64,000 bases of DNA from Tetraselmis striata (taxonomy: Eukaryota; Chlorophyta; Chlorodendrophyceae; Chlorodendrales; Chlorodendraceae). The stretch covers positions 124,001 to 188,000 of the forward strand of contig VCJN01000224.1 in assembly GCA_006384855.1 (NCBI GenBank), in the 5' to 3' direction. Under the pieces are notes generated by a model, which worked only from the letters and a program-made list of their open reading frames with translations, had not been told where the DNA came from and did no database searches. Shown piece by piece: positions 47,412-58,500 of the stretch. The position numbers and the translations under genes were made by a program. Every line of letters starts with the position of its first letter. Position 1 is the stretch's first letter.

Positions 47412-48785
47412 TGTGTCCTCCCCGTCTTCACCCCCACCCCGAGGCGCCCGGTTTAGCACTACTGTACTCTACCGCGTACCCGGACACGACTCGGACTCCG
47501 ACGGCAAGTGGGACTCAGATGACGAAGAGTTGTGCGCATTCGTTCTGCCGCTAGGGTTTGTGGAACTGCTACAAGCGATGAATTGCTTGAAGTGGTGCCG
47601 CGCTTCCTCACCATAGCGACAACGACGGCGTGTCCGCTACACATGGCAACCGCGGTCTGCGTCACGTCGATAGGAAAGCAATTGAGAAGCGGACCCAGGA
47701 GCGCAGAGACGCGCAACGCAGAATTCGTCGGTATGGGGACAAGAGTTTCCGCTGCCGCTTCAAGGTGACAAAGCAACGCTTTTTTCAGCTAGTCGACGAG
47801 CTCGCGCCGCTCATCGACATCAGCGACGCAGGAAAGCTACAGACGGTGAGGTCTTCAGGCAGCTGGGTCCCAGTGGAGCTGCGATTAGCGGCCACTTTGA
47901 GGTGGCTAGCTGGTGCGAATTTCCAGGACTCAGAGGATAGGTTTGGCCTTGGAACGACCACCCTTTACGAGGGGTGTATATGGCCAGTCATAGATGCTCT
48001 TGACGAGCTCTATCACAAGCCATTCAAGCCTTACGACACCGACCTCTTGAAGACTATGGCGGAGGAGATGCAGGCACGGAGTGGGTGGGTAATGAGTGGA
48101 TGCTTTGGCGCAGTGGATGGAATGGCAGTGCGCATCGCTAAACCCACCAAAGCAGCTGTGAAGAACGTCAAGCATTTCAGGAACAGGAAGGGGTTCTTCA
48201 GCATCAACTTGCAGGCGGTTGCGGACGCACGCATGAGGATTGTCTGCTTCGACTTGTCCGCCCAAGGTAGCACCCATGACAGCCTTGCTTGGAAGATGTG
48301 TTCCCTGGGACATGCGTTGGACAAAAGGCCTTTACCAGAAGGGTACTGGCTGGCTGGAGATGAAGCGTACGTCTGTAGCGATTGCCTGGTTACACCCTGG
48401 GGATCGAAATATCGCGCAGGCTAGGAAAGACAAGGCCAAGGACAACTTCCATTTTTATCAAAGTAGATGCAGGATAAATGTAGAGTGTGCATTTGGCCTG
48501 CTGGTCGCTAGATTTGGTATCTTGCGCCGTCCTATGTGTGGCAACATAAAGAACATAACAAAGGCTGTCGCTGCATGCATCCATTTACACAACATGGCTA
48601 TAGAGGACAACCTACCCCTAGGCTTAGCTTTGACCAGCGAGAGTAGGATTGGTGACTGCTTCCGGCCTATGCGGCAGGATAAGGTCACAGAATCCGAACG
48701 TGGCCTCATAAACATCCCAAAATCAGCCAAAGGGTGTTGCTCACCGATCATGTCGCTCGCAATCATTCCTCCTGCATGTATATGA
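47412..48785 (+). CDS. Harbinger DDE transposase (one frame break)
   Basis: The main frame, from about 47612 to 48424, contains FKVTKQRFFQLVDELAPLI, ELRLAATLRWLAGANFQDSE and GCFGAVDGMAVRI. The first catalytic Asp is the codon at 48116. GDEAYVCSDCLVTPW carries the second Asp at 48359. After the CLVTPW codons the sequence slips one base and continues NIAQARKDKAKDNFHFYQSR and INVECAFGLLVARFGILRRP, where the Glu at 48483 completes DDE. The C terminus stops at 48785. An upstream short exon with DSDSDGKWDSDDEEL (about 47413-47550) may supply the N terminus through an intron ending at the AG before 47616; that start is uncertain. These motifs are diagnostic of the DDE_Tnp_4/HARBI1-like family, which cuts and reinserts the element at TWA sites. 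Confidence 0.85.
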
Positions 48786-48859
48786 AGTGTCTGTTACACA
48801 TCGCTGCTGACAGGAAGCAAGCGATTCGCGCGGCTGAGAAACAGTCAATAACCAACGCT

Positions 48860-51060
48860 TCATGACCCTTCCGTCGACAACCCTAGTCTCTGCTCTAGCA
48901 TCCTCTCAGCCCCATGCCGTATGTGCTCTGGCAACGTAGGTGTACCGCTTATGGCAATCAACTCATTTATTGTCGGCTGGCTCGCTGCCGATGTACCTGC
49001 AGCGGTATCCCTCATCTTCTGCCTCATCTTCTCAGCTTGCACTTGTATCAGTCCAGTGATGGCGGATGTAAGGTCCTATGGCGCTCTTGAAGCTAGGGTG
49101 GTGCCTCCCTCCTTATTCCACATCACCTGAGGCCATGTTGTAGCAGCGCTAGCATGGCCTGCCCTGACGGAATCCAGCAGCACAATGCGCTATAAGTTGA
49201 AAGAAATATACAGCTGCCTGTCCAATTTGTATGCAAGCTAGCGCAGTTAATGCAGTAGGGCTATACCAAGACCGCTTGGGCGGTGGCGTGGGGGATGGGG
49301 ACGGGTCGTACTCATCCCCCTCGTTCACATCCACGCGAGTCGTCTGTGTTGCCGAATCAGGCAGCTTCTTGCCAATAATCTCCCACAGGTCTGGCTGAGC
49401 ATCAAAAAACTCCCAAGGATACAAGTTGTAAGGGCAGAGCTGCATGTCGTCAGATGTCATCACTGCGTATTGCTGAGGTTAGGCACATCATTCATTTCAT
49501 ACCGTGGCCAGCGCGTACATTTTCAAATCTCCGCGGGCAAAGCGCGACTTGGGCAGGTTATCCCCGTCTGCATTGATGCCACTGCGTGTGTAGTCCTCCT
49601 GCTTGGTGTTGAGTATGCCCTTCAGGTCTTGCCACCAACCTGCACAGCATGATGATGCAGTCCTACGCCATCAACAATGCAATGACTATGAGCCAAGGGG
49701 GGGGGGGGGGGCTAAGCCTTAAGCGATAGCACAGCGATAGATAGCACAAGATAGCACAGCGCCTACCTTTCAGGTTGGTGTCCTTCCTGAAGGCCACCGG
49801 GCGCTGGCAAGGCTTCACGTCCAGCAAATCCATGTCCACATCCATGTCGTTGTCGACGAAGAAGTTGGTTGGCTGGTAAGTAGGGTCGTTGAACTGTTAT
49901 GTAAAAAAACTTCTAGGGCTTGAGCCTGCCCACCTTGTTTTCAGCCTCGGGGCGCTTGTCCACCCAGTCGACAAGCGCGTCGTAATGCTTCTTGTGTTTC
50001 TCGTCTGGGTCGCACAGGGTGTGTACCAGACGCGCGATCTCGTGTACAGTCACAGCGGGGGCCCTGTCAGACGCCTCCATGGTGGGCAGCCCTGCTGCGA
50101 CTCTGTACTCAGGTACAGCCTCGTGAGGGGAAACCTCCTCGCCAGTTGCCTTGCCCGACTTCTTTTGCTCACGCGCCCGCTTGGACCTCTGCGCGTTGCG
50201 GTACTTGCGAAGGGCAGCGCGCCCCTCGTACCACCTTTCATGCTGTAGCTTCGTGAAGTCCTTGCCTTTGGCGGCTTATTCTTTCTCTTGTTGGTGATGT
50301 CGACAGCGTCGTCACCCACGCGATCTTCAAGGGCTCCCGTCAGGATGCCTTGGGCTTCAAGGCACCTGGCAAGGCATTCTCTTTCTTCTGCCGCTCCGTC
50401 TCGAGCCAACGTCGCTGTCATCGCCGCCGTCCTCGCCCTCTCTCTCGCCACCGCTGTCCTCGCGACGCTGTGGTGTAGTCGCAGCTGCGCTAAGATCGCC
50501 AGCACCGCCTGCTGGCGCGCTGTTTGGCTCCTCGGCCTGGACCCCCCCGATAAGGGGCGCATGCTGACAGCCGCAATAGTTCAGATCGTCGGAGTTGTTG
50601 ATGGAGTATGCGCAATGGGCGTGAAAGTGCCCCTGGCACTCGCGGCAGCGGTGCTGCGACCGGGTGGAGTCGATAAGCATCCCGACGTTGCAGCCCGGGA
50701 CGCAGCAGTCGCGCAGCCCATCGCTGTGTTGGACTTCGTCCTCGTCGGAACCTCCCTCGCCATCGCGCCCTCCAGACTCACACTCCAATTCAGGGTTTGC
50801 CTCCTCGATATGCTGCATACGGCTGTCTGGGCTGAGCCCGAAGCGGGCGTCCAGACGGTCTACTGGGGAGCGATGAGCTGCGCCGGATGCCCGAGCGCGC
50901 GGGATGGCGGGTGACCGCCTCACCTCGCGGGCAGCGTCCCGGTCTGAACGCTGCGTAGGCATCCTGGGAGTCCGGTTGTCCGCCTCCCCGCCGTCCTTTG
51001 CAAACGGTGAACGGGAACACCCTGAGGGTGGAGCGAGCAAGTGCGGGTTGAGAGCAAGTG
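48860..51060 (-). CDS. Harbinger-associated accessory protein with Cys/His zinc-finger-like domain
   Basis: Convergent with the transposase, ending 75 bases beyond its stop. Minus-strand exons appear in order. The first runs from about 50960 (possible start MPTQRSDRD) with an acidic region, then CCVPGCNVGMLIDSTRSQHR and CRECQGHFHAHCAYSINNSD and a CGC. A basic exon (KDFTKLQHERWYEG, QRSKRAREQKKSGK) ends with RLVHTLCDPDEKHKKHYDAL and WVDKRPEAENK. Next are FNDPTYQPTNFFVDNDMDVD, WWQDLKGILNTKQED, DDMQLCPYNLYPWEFFDAQ, and the last exon DLTSAITGLIQVQAEKMRQK through LSTEGS to the stop at 48860. The spacing C-x4-C-x14-H-x-C-x2-C-x4-H-x2-H-x-C with a final C-x-C suggests a zinc-binding fold. Classical Harbinger elements encode a second DNA-binding protein of Myb/SANT type; this one is not obviously Myb. 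Its position suggests an equivalent role, which is inference. The first exon junctions are approximate. Confidence 0.6.
49697..49711. repeat. G15 homopolymer in intron of accessory gene
   Basis: Lies inside the transposon, in the intron between the exons ending RKDTNLK and starting WWQDLK. Confidence 0.9.
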
Positions 51061-51227
51061 CCCGCTCCGGCAGCGGTAAATGATATATCTCACCCCGGAA
51101 CATATATATAAACGCTCTCAAAATTCAGGGTAGCAAGGTGGCACGTGCCGCCTTGGTGTCGGGGGCGTGCGCGAATTTTCATAATGGCCCCCGCGGCCCG
51201 GTCGACGTGGCGCGCTCCGGTACGAGT

Positions 51228-51280
51228 ATTAGGGCGGCACGCGGCTGGGGCGGCACGCGGACCGTGGTATGAAATGGACC
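51228..51280 (-). repeat. Right terminal inverted repeat of Harbinger element
   Basis: Inverted partner of 47189-47241, followed outside by TTA. Confidence 0.9.
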
Positions 51281-51299
51281 TTAAAATGATTGCGCTGGA

Positions 51300-51610
51300 T
51301 ATGGTGGTAAATGCAATCGAGTCTGGTTTTGCCAAAGAGGGTGCGAACGCCGTTTTACATGGAAGGAGCGCCATTTGCTGACTAAGAAGGCACATGAGCG
51401 AAAAGGGGGACGGAAAAGGGGGGGGGGTGCGGAGAAGGAGAACGGGAGGGCGCTGCCAACGGTAGCGAGCTGCTAGATGGCAGGCGAGTTGGTGGTGGCT
51501 GTCCTAATTAGCTCTCCGGCCGGGAAAGTAAGGCTGATGGGACAGCCCGTACTGAAACGTGGTGCTACTTGTAATTTAACCGTTTGAAACCACCAGCAGA
51601 CGGTACACGT
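51300..51610 (-). repeat. Dispersed repeat R, copy 2
   Basis: Inverted homologue of 37569-37890. It immediately follows the right end of the Harbinger element, so the transposon sits at or near one end of this repeat. The poly-C site here is only about nine G (plus strand, 51419-51427). Confidence 0.75.
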
Positions 51611-53369
51611 TGTACTAGGACACTTAACATCCCATAAACAGGTTTAGATCACTTCAAACATTCAATCGAGTCTAGTTTTGCCAGCCTACATGCGGATCGT
51701 ATACGACCACGAGCGCGGGTTGTCGGCAGGCGTGCCGAATAAGAGATGAAGACGAAAGAAGTCCTGGTTTGTAGGGGGTCACCGGTCGCAGGCCGATGGC
51801 TGGGACGGGTAGCTAGATACTCGAGGCACAGACGTAGATTCAACGCGGCGGGAGATGCCGGCGCCAAAAAGATGTTGGGGTGACATACGGCCGGACGCTA
51901 TGAAAATAGGGAAGCACCTTCTTCGCGGATGGCGCCGCGAAGCAAGTGTTGCGCTACGTGGTGGCGCGCGACTATTATAGAGCCGAGAGTGCATGCCAAC
52001 AGGGGCACGCAGGGTTGGTGACTGCCCAACACGAGCGTGACAGGTATGATGAGTATATGTTGCTCGCCACGTACAACCAGATGACGTATGGGATGACGCT
52101 ATACGCGACGCGATGACGGCTTTGTATCCATACTGCCGGCGCCGTACACAAGGGGGCGAGGAGGCCACGGCAACCGCCGACCTCCTCGAGCGACCATCCC
52201 CGGCCAGCAAAGCCGCCCATGCGTCCAGACTGAAACATCTGGCATCGGAGTCCTAGCACCTTCGCCCCCCCCTCCCCCCTCGCCAGACGATCATGCTAGA
52301 ACAGCCACCGGCCGGCCAGCTATTGCCGGCCCCGGGGAAGCCCGTCGACAACAAGGCGGCCAAGACGATACAGCGACGCACCCGCAGCCGTGGAGCAGCC
52401 CCGGGCAAACTAGCAGCAGCAAGACAGCGCAGCCGCAGTAAGAGGCGCAAGGCGGCAGCCTCAGACAGTGATGACAATGACTGCGAGGCAGCCGATGAGG
52501 AGGAGTTCCCACTACCGCCTGCCTCGTCGCGGTAGAAACACCCGCCGCAATAGCGAAATCTTCCCTGCGCCATGATCACAACCGCCCAATGGCGACACTT
52601 CGCACCCGGCCCGCCTCAAGACTACGGCTGTTTCTTACCGCTATTAGTACGCTCGATTATCACAGATTATTCAATTTGTACAATAACCCCGAAAGTAGTA
52701 GTAGACAACGCATGCGCCTGCCCCCCCCCCCCCCCCCCCCCCCCCCGTGCCCCCCACCCACCCCCGAGCAAGTACGGGCGCATGTACTCGTTATATCGTG
52801 AAAGGGCCTATACTGCGCCACAAATCATTAGGAATGGAGGGCACTGTAGCCCCCACCCCACCCGGCTACTACGGTTGGCTCCCCCTCTACCAGCATCACA
52901 CCTTAGTAGCAGCAAGCGGGACGCCTCTGGCGGATGCCTTAGCTTGCCTGCTCGGCTATGGATGGGACGATGGGTATGACTTATAGCCATGGACAACATG
53001 GGGGCGTTACCGTCTCAGAGATGTGTTTTGAACCTCTGTAGGGTTGGCATACAAAACCCCATGTAGTGAATACCGCTTAAATGAAATCACCCAGCCTTAA
53101 ATGATATTCACAACATGGGTAATGTCGCTGTATTATTATACGAAAATAACCATGCCATATGGTACGGGTACTGTAGCATCAATATTGACTTCAAGTACTT
53201 GTTTGGTAGTCAGCAAGTAGTGGAAACTAATAATAATATCAGGTTACAATAGCAGCAAAACAACATATAAATTGGGAAACGCTGGAAGGGTTGCAAAACA
53301 CGGCCATGCCATGCCTTACTTGCCTGCCTGCACATGCACATGTCATGCATGAGCGGTGCCTTCAAAACT
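51611..53369. other. Intergenic with weak ORF remnants
   Basis: A short plus-strand frame at 52293-52535 encodes a basic then acidic peptide (RSRSKRRKAAASDSDDND), preceded by another open stretch in 52080-52255. Together they could be remnants of a transposon capsid-like protein, but no motif proves it. A C26 tract lies at 52721-52746. Nothing else is recognised. Confidence 0.4.
52721..52746. repeat. C26 homopolymer, intergenic
   Basis: Uninterrupted C run. Confidence 0.95.
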
Positions 53370-53960
53370 ACTGCCTTGCATGTGGCAAAGGTGAATCTGA
53401 GACTATCGAACATATGTTGGTGGAGTGCCTGCGGTGGCTGGGGGTATCACCGTCATAATTTTGGGTTGTTAGTTTCGGAGTTAAGGGATTTTAGTAGTAG
53501 TCAGGTTATTGCGTCACCACCCGAGGACTTAATTGCCTTCATTTTGGGCCGGGTCCCCCCCTCCCTCCACGACGCCCTGGATTTTCCTGGGAAAGGGAAG
53601 ATTTTCCAACTATATGGCGTCGGGCCCTCCCGCCTCACATTGCCCTTTTGTTGCACATGTGGAGACGCTGCAGGGGTTACACTGGTACCAATCATGTTCC
53701 GGGGGCGGAAGAAAACATTTGCTTTTCTGAAGTACCTTAATATATACACACCGACCTTTGGGGAGAGGGGGGGGGGGGGGGGGGGGCGCTCCGCCGGCCA
53801 CTGCGCGCCTGCGCTCCACTCTACTCGGTGCCGGCATTCTGAATCGCTGCCTAAACGGCCGGAGTAGAGACGATGCAAGGGTCTCACTGGTGCCAGTACT
53901 GTCCCGGGGGCTGGGAAAAAACGGCCACCAGGGCAGGCCCCGCGATATATAGTTTTTGCC
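53370..53960 (+). mobile_element. LINE 3' fragment (copy 8)
   Basis: Plus-strand copy with a degraded knuckle region (GESETIEHMLVECLRW, near 53380-53430), LVSELRDF, ASPPEDLIAFILG and the family 3' tail (GGCCGGAGTAGAGACGATGC, near 53860). A G20 tract (53767-53786) interrupts it. The homologous poly-C site has only CCCCCCC here (53556-53562). Confidence 0.75.
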
Positions 53961-55522
53961 ACGCGCCCACGCCCGCCTGGGGTATTATATATTGTGTAAA
54001 TAAGGATTAATTCTTAGTACATGCGGTAATGCTTGCACATGGGTCGCGTGATACTCAGTCGCGTCACCCCGGCGGCCCGGCCCGCTCGCAACTCCGCGCA
54101 GCGCAGCGCGCAATCGGAGCATATCCCGTGAGGTCGGATACAGTACCTGTACTCCATATTAATATTACATACAGTATAAATAATATTCATTTAGATAGTT
54201 ACGTGGTCGGAAATGGTACAGATACTGGTGCTGGTAGTACCCGTAGGCCGTAGCGCGCAGTCGCTGCTACGCGTACACGCCGCGTCGCGGGATTGCCAGC
54301 ACTGCTGTACTGGTGGCGCCGCCAGTGCTTCGCCAGTTCCGAAGCTCTAGCGACTACCTCGCGCAGCGCCCTACGAGCGCAGCTCTCTGATGTTGTATAC
54401 GCAGTTGCAAGCACCCCCCACGTAGACTACCGCTAAACGAAGACTCTCTACCCCTACCGCCAACCCCAGCCAGGTGATGCCGCCAGCTTGTCGACAGGCT
54501 AACTCGTTATGGGATACCGGGGTTTTTCATAGCAGGTGGTTCCCGGGCTGCCACATTCCGCCCGATACGGACTACCCCTTGACGGCTGCCTCCTGGCACC
54601 GCCCGAGGCATGTGCATTGGCTGCGGGAGATGGAGGGGGCGAATAATCTCGATCCAGCCTCCTGCGCTCCATTCGGCGCCGAATCAGCGGTGCCAACGGG
54701 CTGCTTCCATCAGGGGTTAAAGCAACAGCATCAGGTGTGGTGATGGGAGTAAAGGGTTCCTCGGGCTGTGTCAGCCTGTGCAACTCGGGCATGGCAGCAT
54801 AGGTGCAACGTAATGCAGGTGGGAAACCCCCAACAGTCCGATAGGTTTGTCTTATTCCGTGGAGGATAGGCCGAAGGGCCACCCGCAACCGCGAGACACG
54901 AACCGGGTCGCGAGTGGGCCAAGGTGTTCAGTGGCAATCGTGGCGAAATCGCCGCCACGAGCTCGGCAGGTCGGATGCGCGTACCCCGTGCGGTATCACG
55001 ACAGGTGACGAGACGACGGAGTCTGGTGCGTTTATGATTACATGAGCTAGCAGCAGAAGGCGATATCGGATTTATATCGCCTGGTGCGTTTATGGTCCCT
55101 ATACTGGTAGCTCTATACTGGGTACGGGTCATTGAAAACTTAATTACGGGGTTTGGTACATCCAGCAGCAGGCCAGGGGAAGTACGGGTCATATATACTA
55201 TATCGTTTTTTGGGTACCATTTTTTTTTAAATCATTTCAATTTATTGTGGTACGAGTTCGTTTCAATTTAAGATGAAAGGGGGATCACCTATTTCCGAAA
55301 CCAGCATTGCATCGTCAAGCAAGGGCGATAAAGTAAACAGCCCGCGGCTGCTCCAATTTTGCAAGCGCTGCACCAGGTGCACATACGCTTCTGCAACGGA
55401 AATATCAAGCCATGGTGAATCTTGGTGCCCGCCTATGGGTGATGCAGGTCCTGCTGGATGCGAGTGGCAAACACGGGCACGGATGCGCAACTACCGGTGC
55501 GCTCCATCTAGAAGGTGCACCG
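53961..55522. other. Intergenic upstream of FUSC-like gene
   Basis: No supported gene. It contains a GGCGATA-class interspersed motif at 55040-55075 and several TACGGGTC/GTACCGTAC-type words. A possible in-frame ATG for the next gene lies at 55412. Confidence 0.5.
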
Positions 55523-58500
55523 ATGGCTGCGTCCGGGCAGGTGGAGCTCACTGCAACGGCGGAGGGGAAGCTCGGCGGCAGCTGTGGGCCCATTGCACGC
55601 AGCGAAGAGTGCGGCCTGGGTAGCACTGGGGGCCTGGAGAGCAGGCTGTCTGGCTGGCTACACGATAGCCGCACCGAGCGATCTGCGCGCTCCGCGGCGC
55701 TCACGGTTGTCATTTACGCAAGCGCCTACTATGGAAAGGTAGAGGCACCCGAGCCCCAGCCCCCAGCCCTAGTGCCCTAGCCCGCTCGGGGTCGCTACCC
55801 TTTCACCTCGTGGGTCAAGTGCTTCACCATCCCTCCGCATGCCAGTGTGCACCACTCAAGTAGCGAAATGGTCACGTGCCGCAAGCTGCTGTTGCTGCTG
55901 TGCTGCGGGAGCTTGCGAAACACAGTATCCGTGCACGCTCATGGTTTGCGATGGTATGCGATGCGAGCTGTTTATGCACATGTCGCTATATATGGGTGCA
56001 GTATCCCGGTCATGGCTGCTGTTAAGGGTCTTTACATTTCATTTCATTTTCCAGATAGCTGAGGCACTGGGCGTCACAAGTGGGCGGGCGTTCGTTTCAG
56101 TATAGTGTAAGCGCACTCAAAGATTTGGTTACTTCCCGAGGATAATGGCTGCGGTATCCACCCGTCTATGCAGTACCTTTCCAGGCGGTGGAACGTTGTG
56201 CGGCGGTCCTATGCGGATGGTCGCAGTTAGATGTTCTTTTATGGAGTATGCATGGTGATGGTGCACACGTGAAGGTTGTGCCGGGGGTTGTGGAGAGCAG
56301 GGAGCGCCCGGGCCTTGTGCGTATGCATCGCCGCTGCATGTCAAACCATGGAAGCCGCCCCAATAGTGCGGGGTAAGTTAGACCAGAGCATCCACGAACA
56401 GGGCCATGTCTAGAGCAATGTTCAGGGGGTGGGCAGTTATGTGCACGAAGCGGCACCTCTTCATCATTCCTTTGGACTCCGCTGGCTCCGGGTACTCACG
56501 GCTCTGCGCGCATTTTGCTGGCCCCTTGCAGCAAGATTTGTGGGGACTTGTAGTCATCCTTGTCCACCTCACCATGTCCTACTTCCCGGTGGTGAGCCTC
56601 GGTCAAGCGCTCGCTCCGGCCACAGCTTGTGCGTGGGGGATCTGGCTCGGCTGCCTCGCTGTGTCACCCGTGATTCTTGTGGCGACCTATGGGGGCGCCG
56701 CCACCATGGCCGCCGTATTTGTCCTCCTCGTGTGCCTCGAGCCGATCATGAACAACCAGGTGCGTTGACGCTCTAGTCCGTACGGGATATGTAAGACTGC
56801 TGCCAATGGTTGCAAGAGATGATCTGGCCCCCGGTCTGACATGTACTCCATCTGTGGCAGGACCCTCTGGTGGTGGCGCTCACATTTGCGTTTGCTATAG
56901 TAGCCATGGACAATGTGCTGCTGCGGAACTTTGATCAGTACGATACCCGCTGCCCCTTCCGGCAGCCATTTCCCGGGGTGCTCCAGGATGTTGTCACAAT
57001 GCTGGGTCGGTGTATGAACTGACAGCGTGCGTGTGGCGTCAATGCGGGCTGGGCTCTGCCCTGGCAGCACACTCACGTCCGCCTTGTCGCTGCGGCAGGC
57101 TCGTGGGGAAAGACCTCTCGGAGAACGTGAGCACGCTGGTACAGCTGTGGACCACACCGCTTGGCAGCCTGCGCAACTACACCATCTCCGCCGCGCTCAC
57201 GGTGCTGCTGAGCCTGGTGGTCTACCTGGTGCCGCCCTTCCGCTCCGCCTCCACGCTCAACCGCAAGCTCATACACAGAGCGCTGAAAGCAGCTTCGGAC
57301 TCGATGAGGAAGCTTGGGGATCTCATTGACGCCCATGCGGAGCAACCGGCAGAGCTGCACGGCGTACAGGACCTGAGGGCTGCCTGCTGGGCACAGCTGG
57401 TGAGCCCCGCTCTTTCCTGCCTGCACTTGTCGCCCCCCCCCCCCCCACCCCCCCCCCGCCCTCCTCGGCCGGCCTTTTCCATGGCTGCCAGCAGATTGAT
57501 GGGCACCGCACCGGCTGATCCTCTATGCGCGCTCATACCGCGCAGTCAACCCTGCGCAAGCTTCCACCGCTGCTGAAAATGGTGGACGCGGAGCCAACAA
57601 TCCGCCCTGCTTCCGGGCGCCATACCTCCCTGGAGCACTGGCGACCGCTGCTGTCCACCCTACGAGTGACCCTGCACCGCCTTGTCGGTATGGCAACTCT
57701 CTCGCCGCCGCAGCTAGCATTGCTGGCTTCCCCCCCTTTTGCCGTTCCCTCCCCATGCAAAGGATTTCCTCTTGGCGGACTCCCTCCTCACGATGGATCT
57801 CTGCCTCTTTGGACCAGATGTCACCTTCCTGCTGGAGAAGCGGGGCGTGGATGGCTCCAAAGCACGTAACCTGGGTGACACAGCGGAGCTGCGCCTTCTG
57901 GTCGGCCTTGTGCGCGACAATGCCAGCTGCCTTGGCGACCTGGCGGAGGCCATTCGCCCCGGGGGCTACTTTCTGTTCCAGGCCGAGACGGCGGCCGCTT
58001 GGAGCCTCTGCAGCACGGCGTGCCTCGGCACCTGGGCCAGCGCAACGGCCCAGCTCCAAGGGCTGGTGCGGCTGAAGCAGGTCTTGAACCTGCACCATCT
58101 GGCCTCGTTGCCGCTAAAGGATGGGGAGCAGCAGTGGACGTCAACTCGAGCACTGGCGCTGACGTCACTGGGTCGAGACGCCGTGTCAAGCCGCGGGGCT
58201 CCACAGAAACTGCCGTCGGTGAGTAAAGCGCCCCATTGATTGCAGCATATGCTCACTCTAGACTGCCGATTCAACTGCGCAAAGCGCTCGTGGACACATC
58301 GGCCCCTTAGCCGTTATATTCCTGCCCTCGCTCCGCACCATCGCCTTGCGCTCTTGGAGTGGCCTGACCCAATCCGACCTGGCAGGAGTTCACCAGCATC
58401 AAAATGGACCGCGTCCTGGATGAGTACAAAATCGACGCTACCATAGCCGCCTGCATCCGCCTCGTAGCTCCCGGCCACTGCGCCCTCCCAATCTCGGCAG

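Larger units (their letters stand above)
47189..51280. mobile_element. PIF/Harbinger DNA transposon with both ends
   Basis: The left end GGGTCATTTCATGCCACGGG (47189) is mirrored by the right end, whose reverse complement begins GGTCCATTTCATACCACGGT (51280). Both continue through the same CCGCGTGCCGCCC word repeated twice. TTA lies immediately outside each end (47186-47188 and 51281-51283), the 3-bp target duplication typical of PIF/Harbinger. Inside are a plus-strand DDE transposase and a convergent minus-strand accessory gene. Total length is 4,092 bases. A 1-nt frame break in the transposase suggests it is recently dead or that the sequence has an error. Confidence 0.9.

Noticed and set aside
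50288..50914. 208-residue plus-strand frame inside the Harbinger element
   Set aside because: The minus strand of the same interval encodes the Cys/His cluster of the accessory protein with matching splice sites.
56049..56105. Possible extra FUSC exon (IAEALGVTSGRAFVSV) after an AG at 56048
   Set aside because: It runs to a stop without a good donor, and exon 1 joins directly to 56532 in phase.
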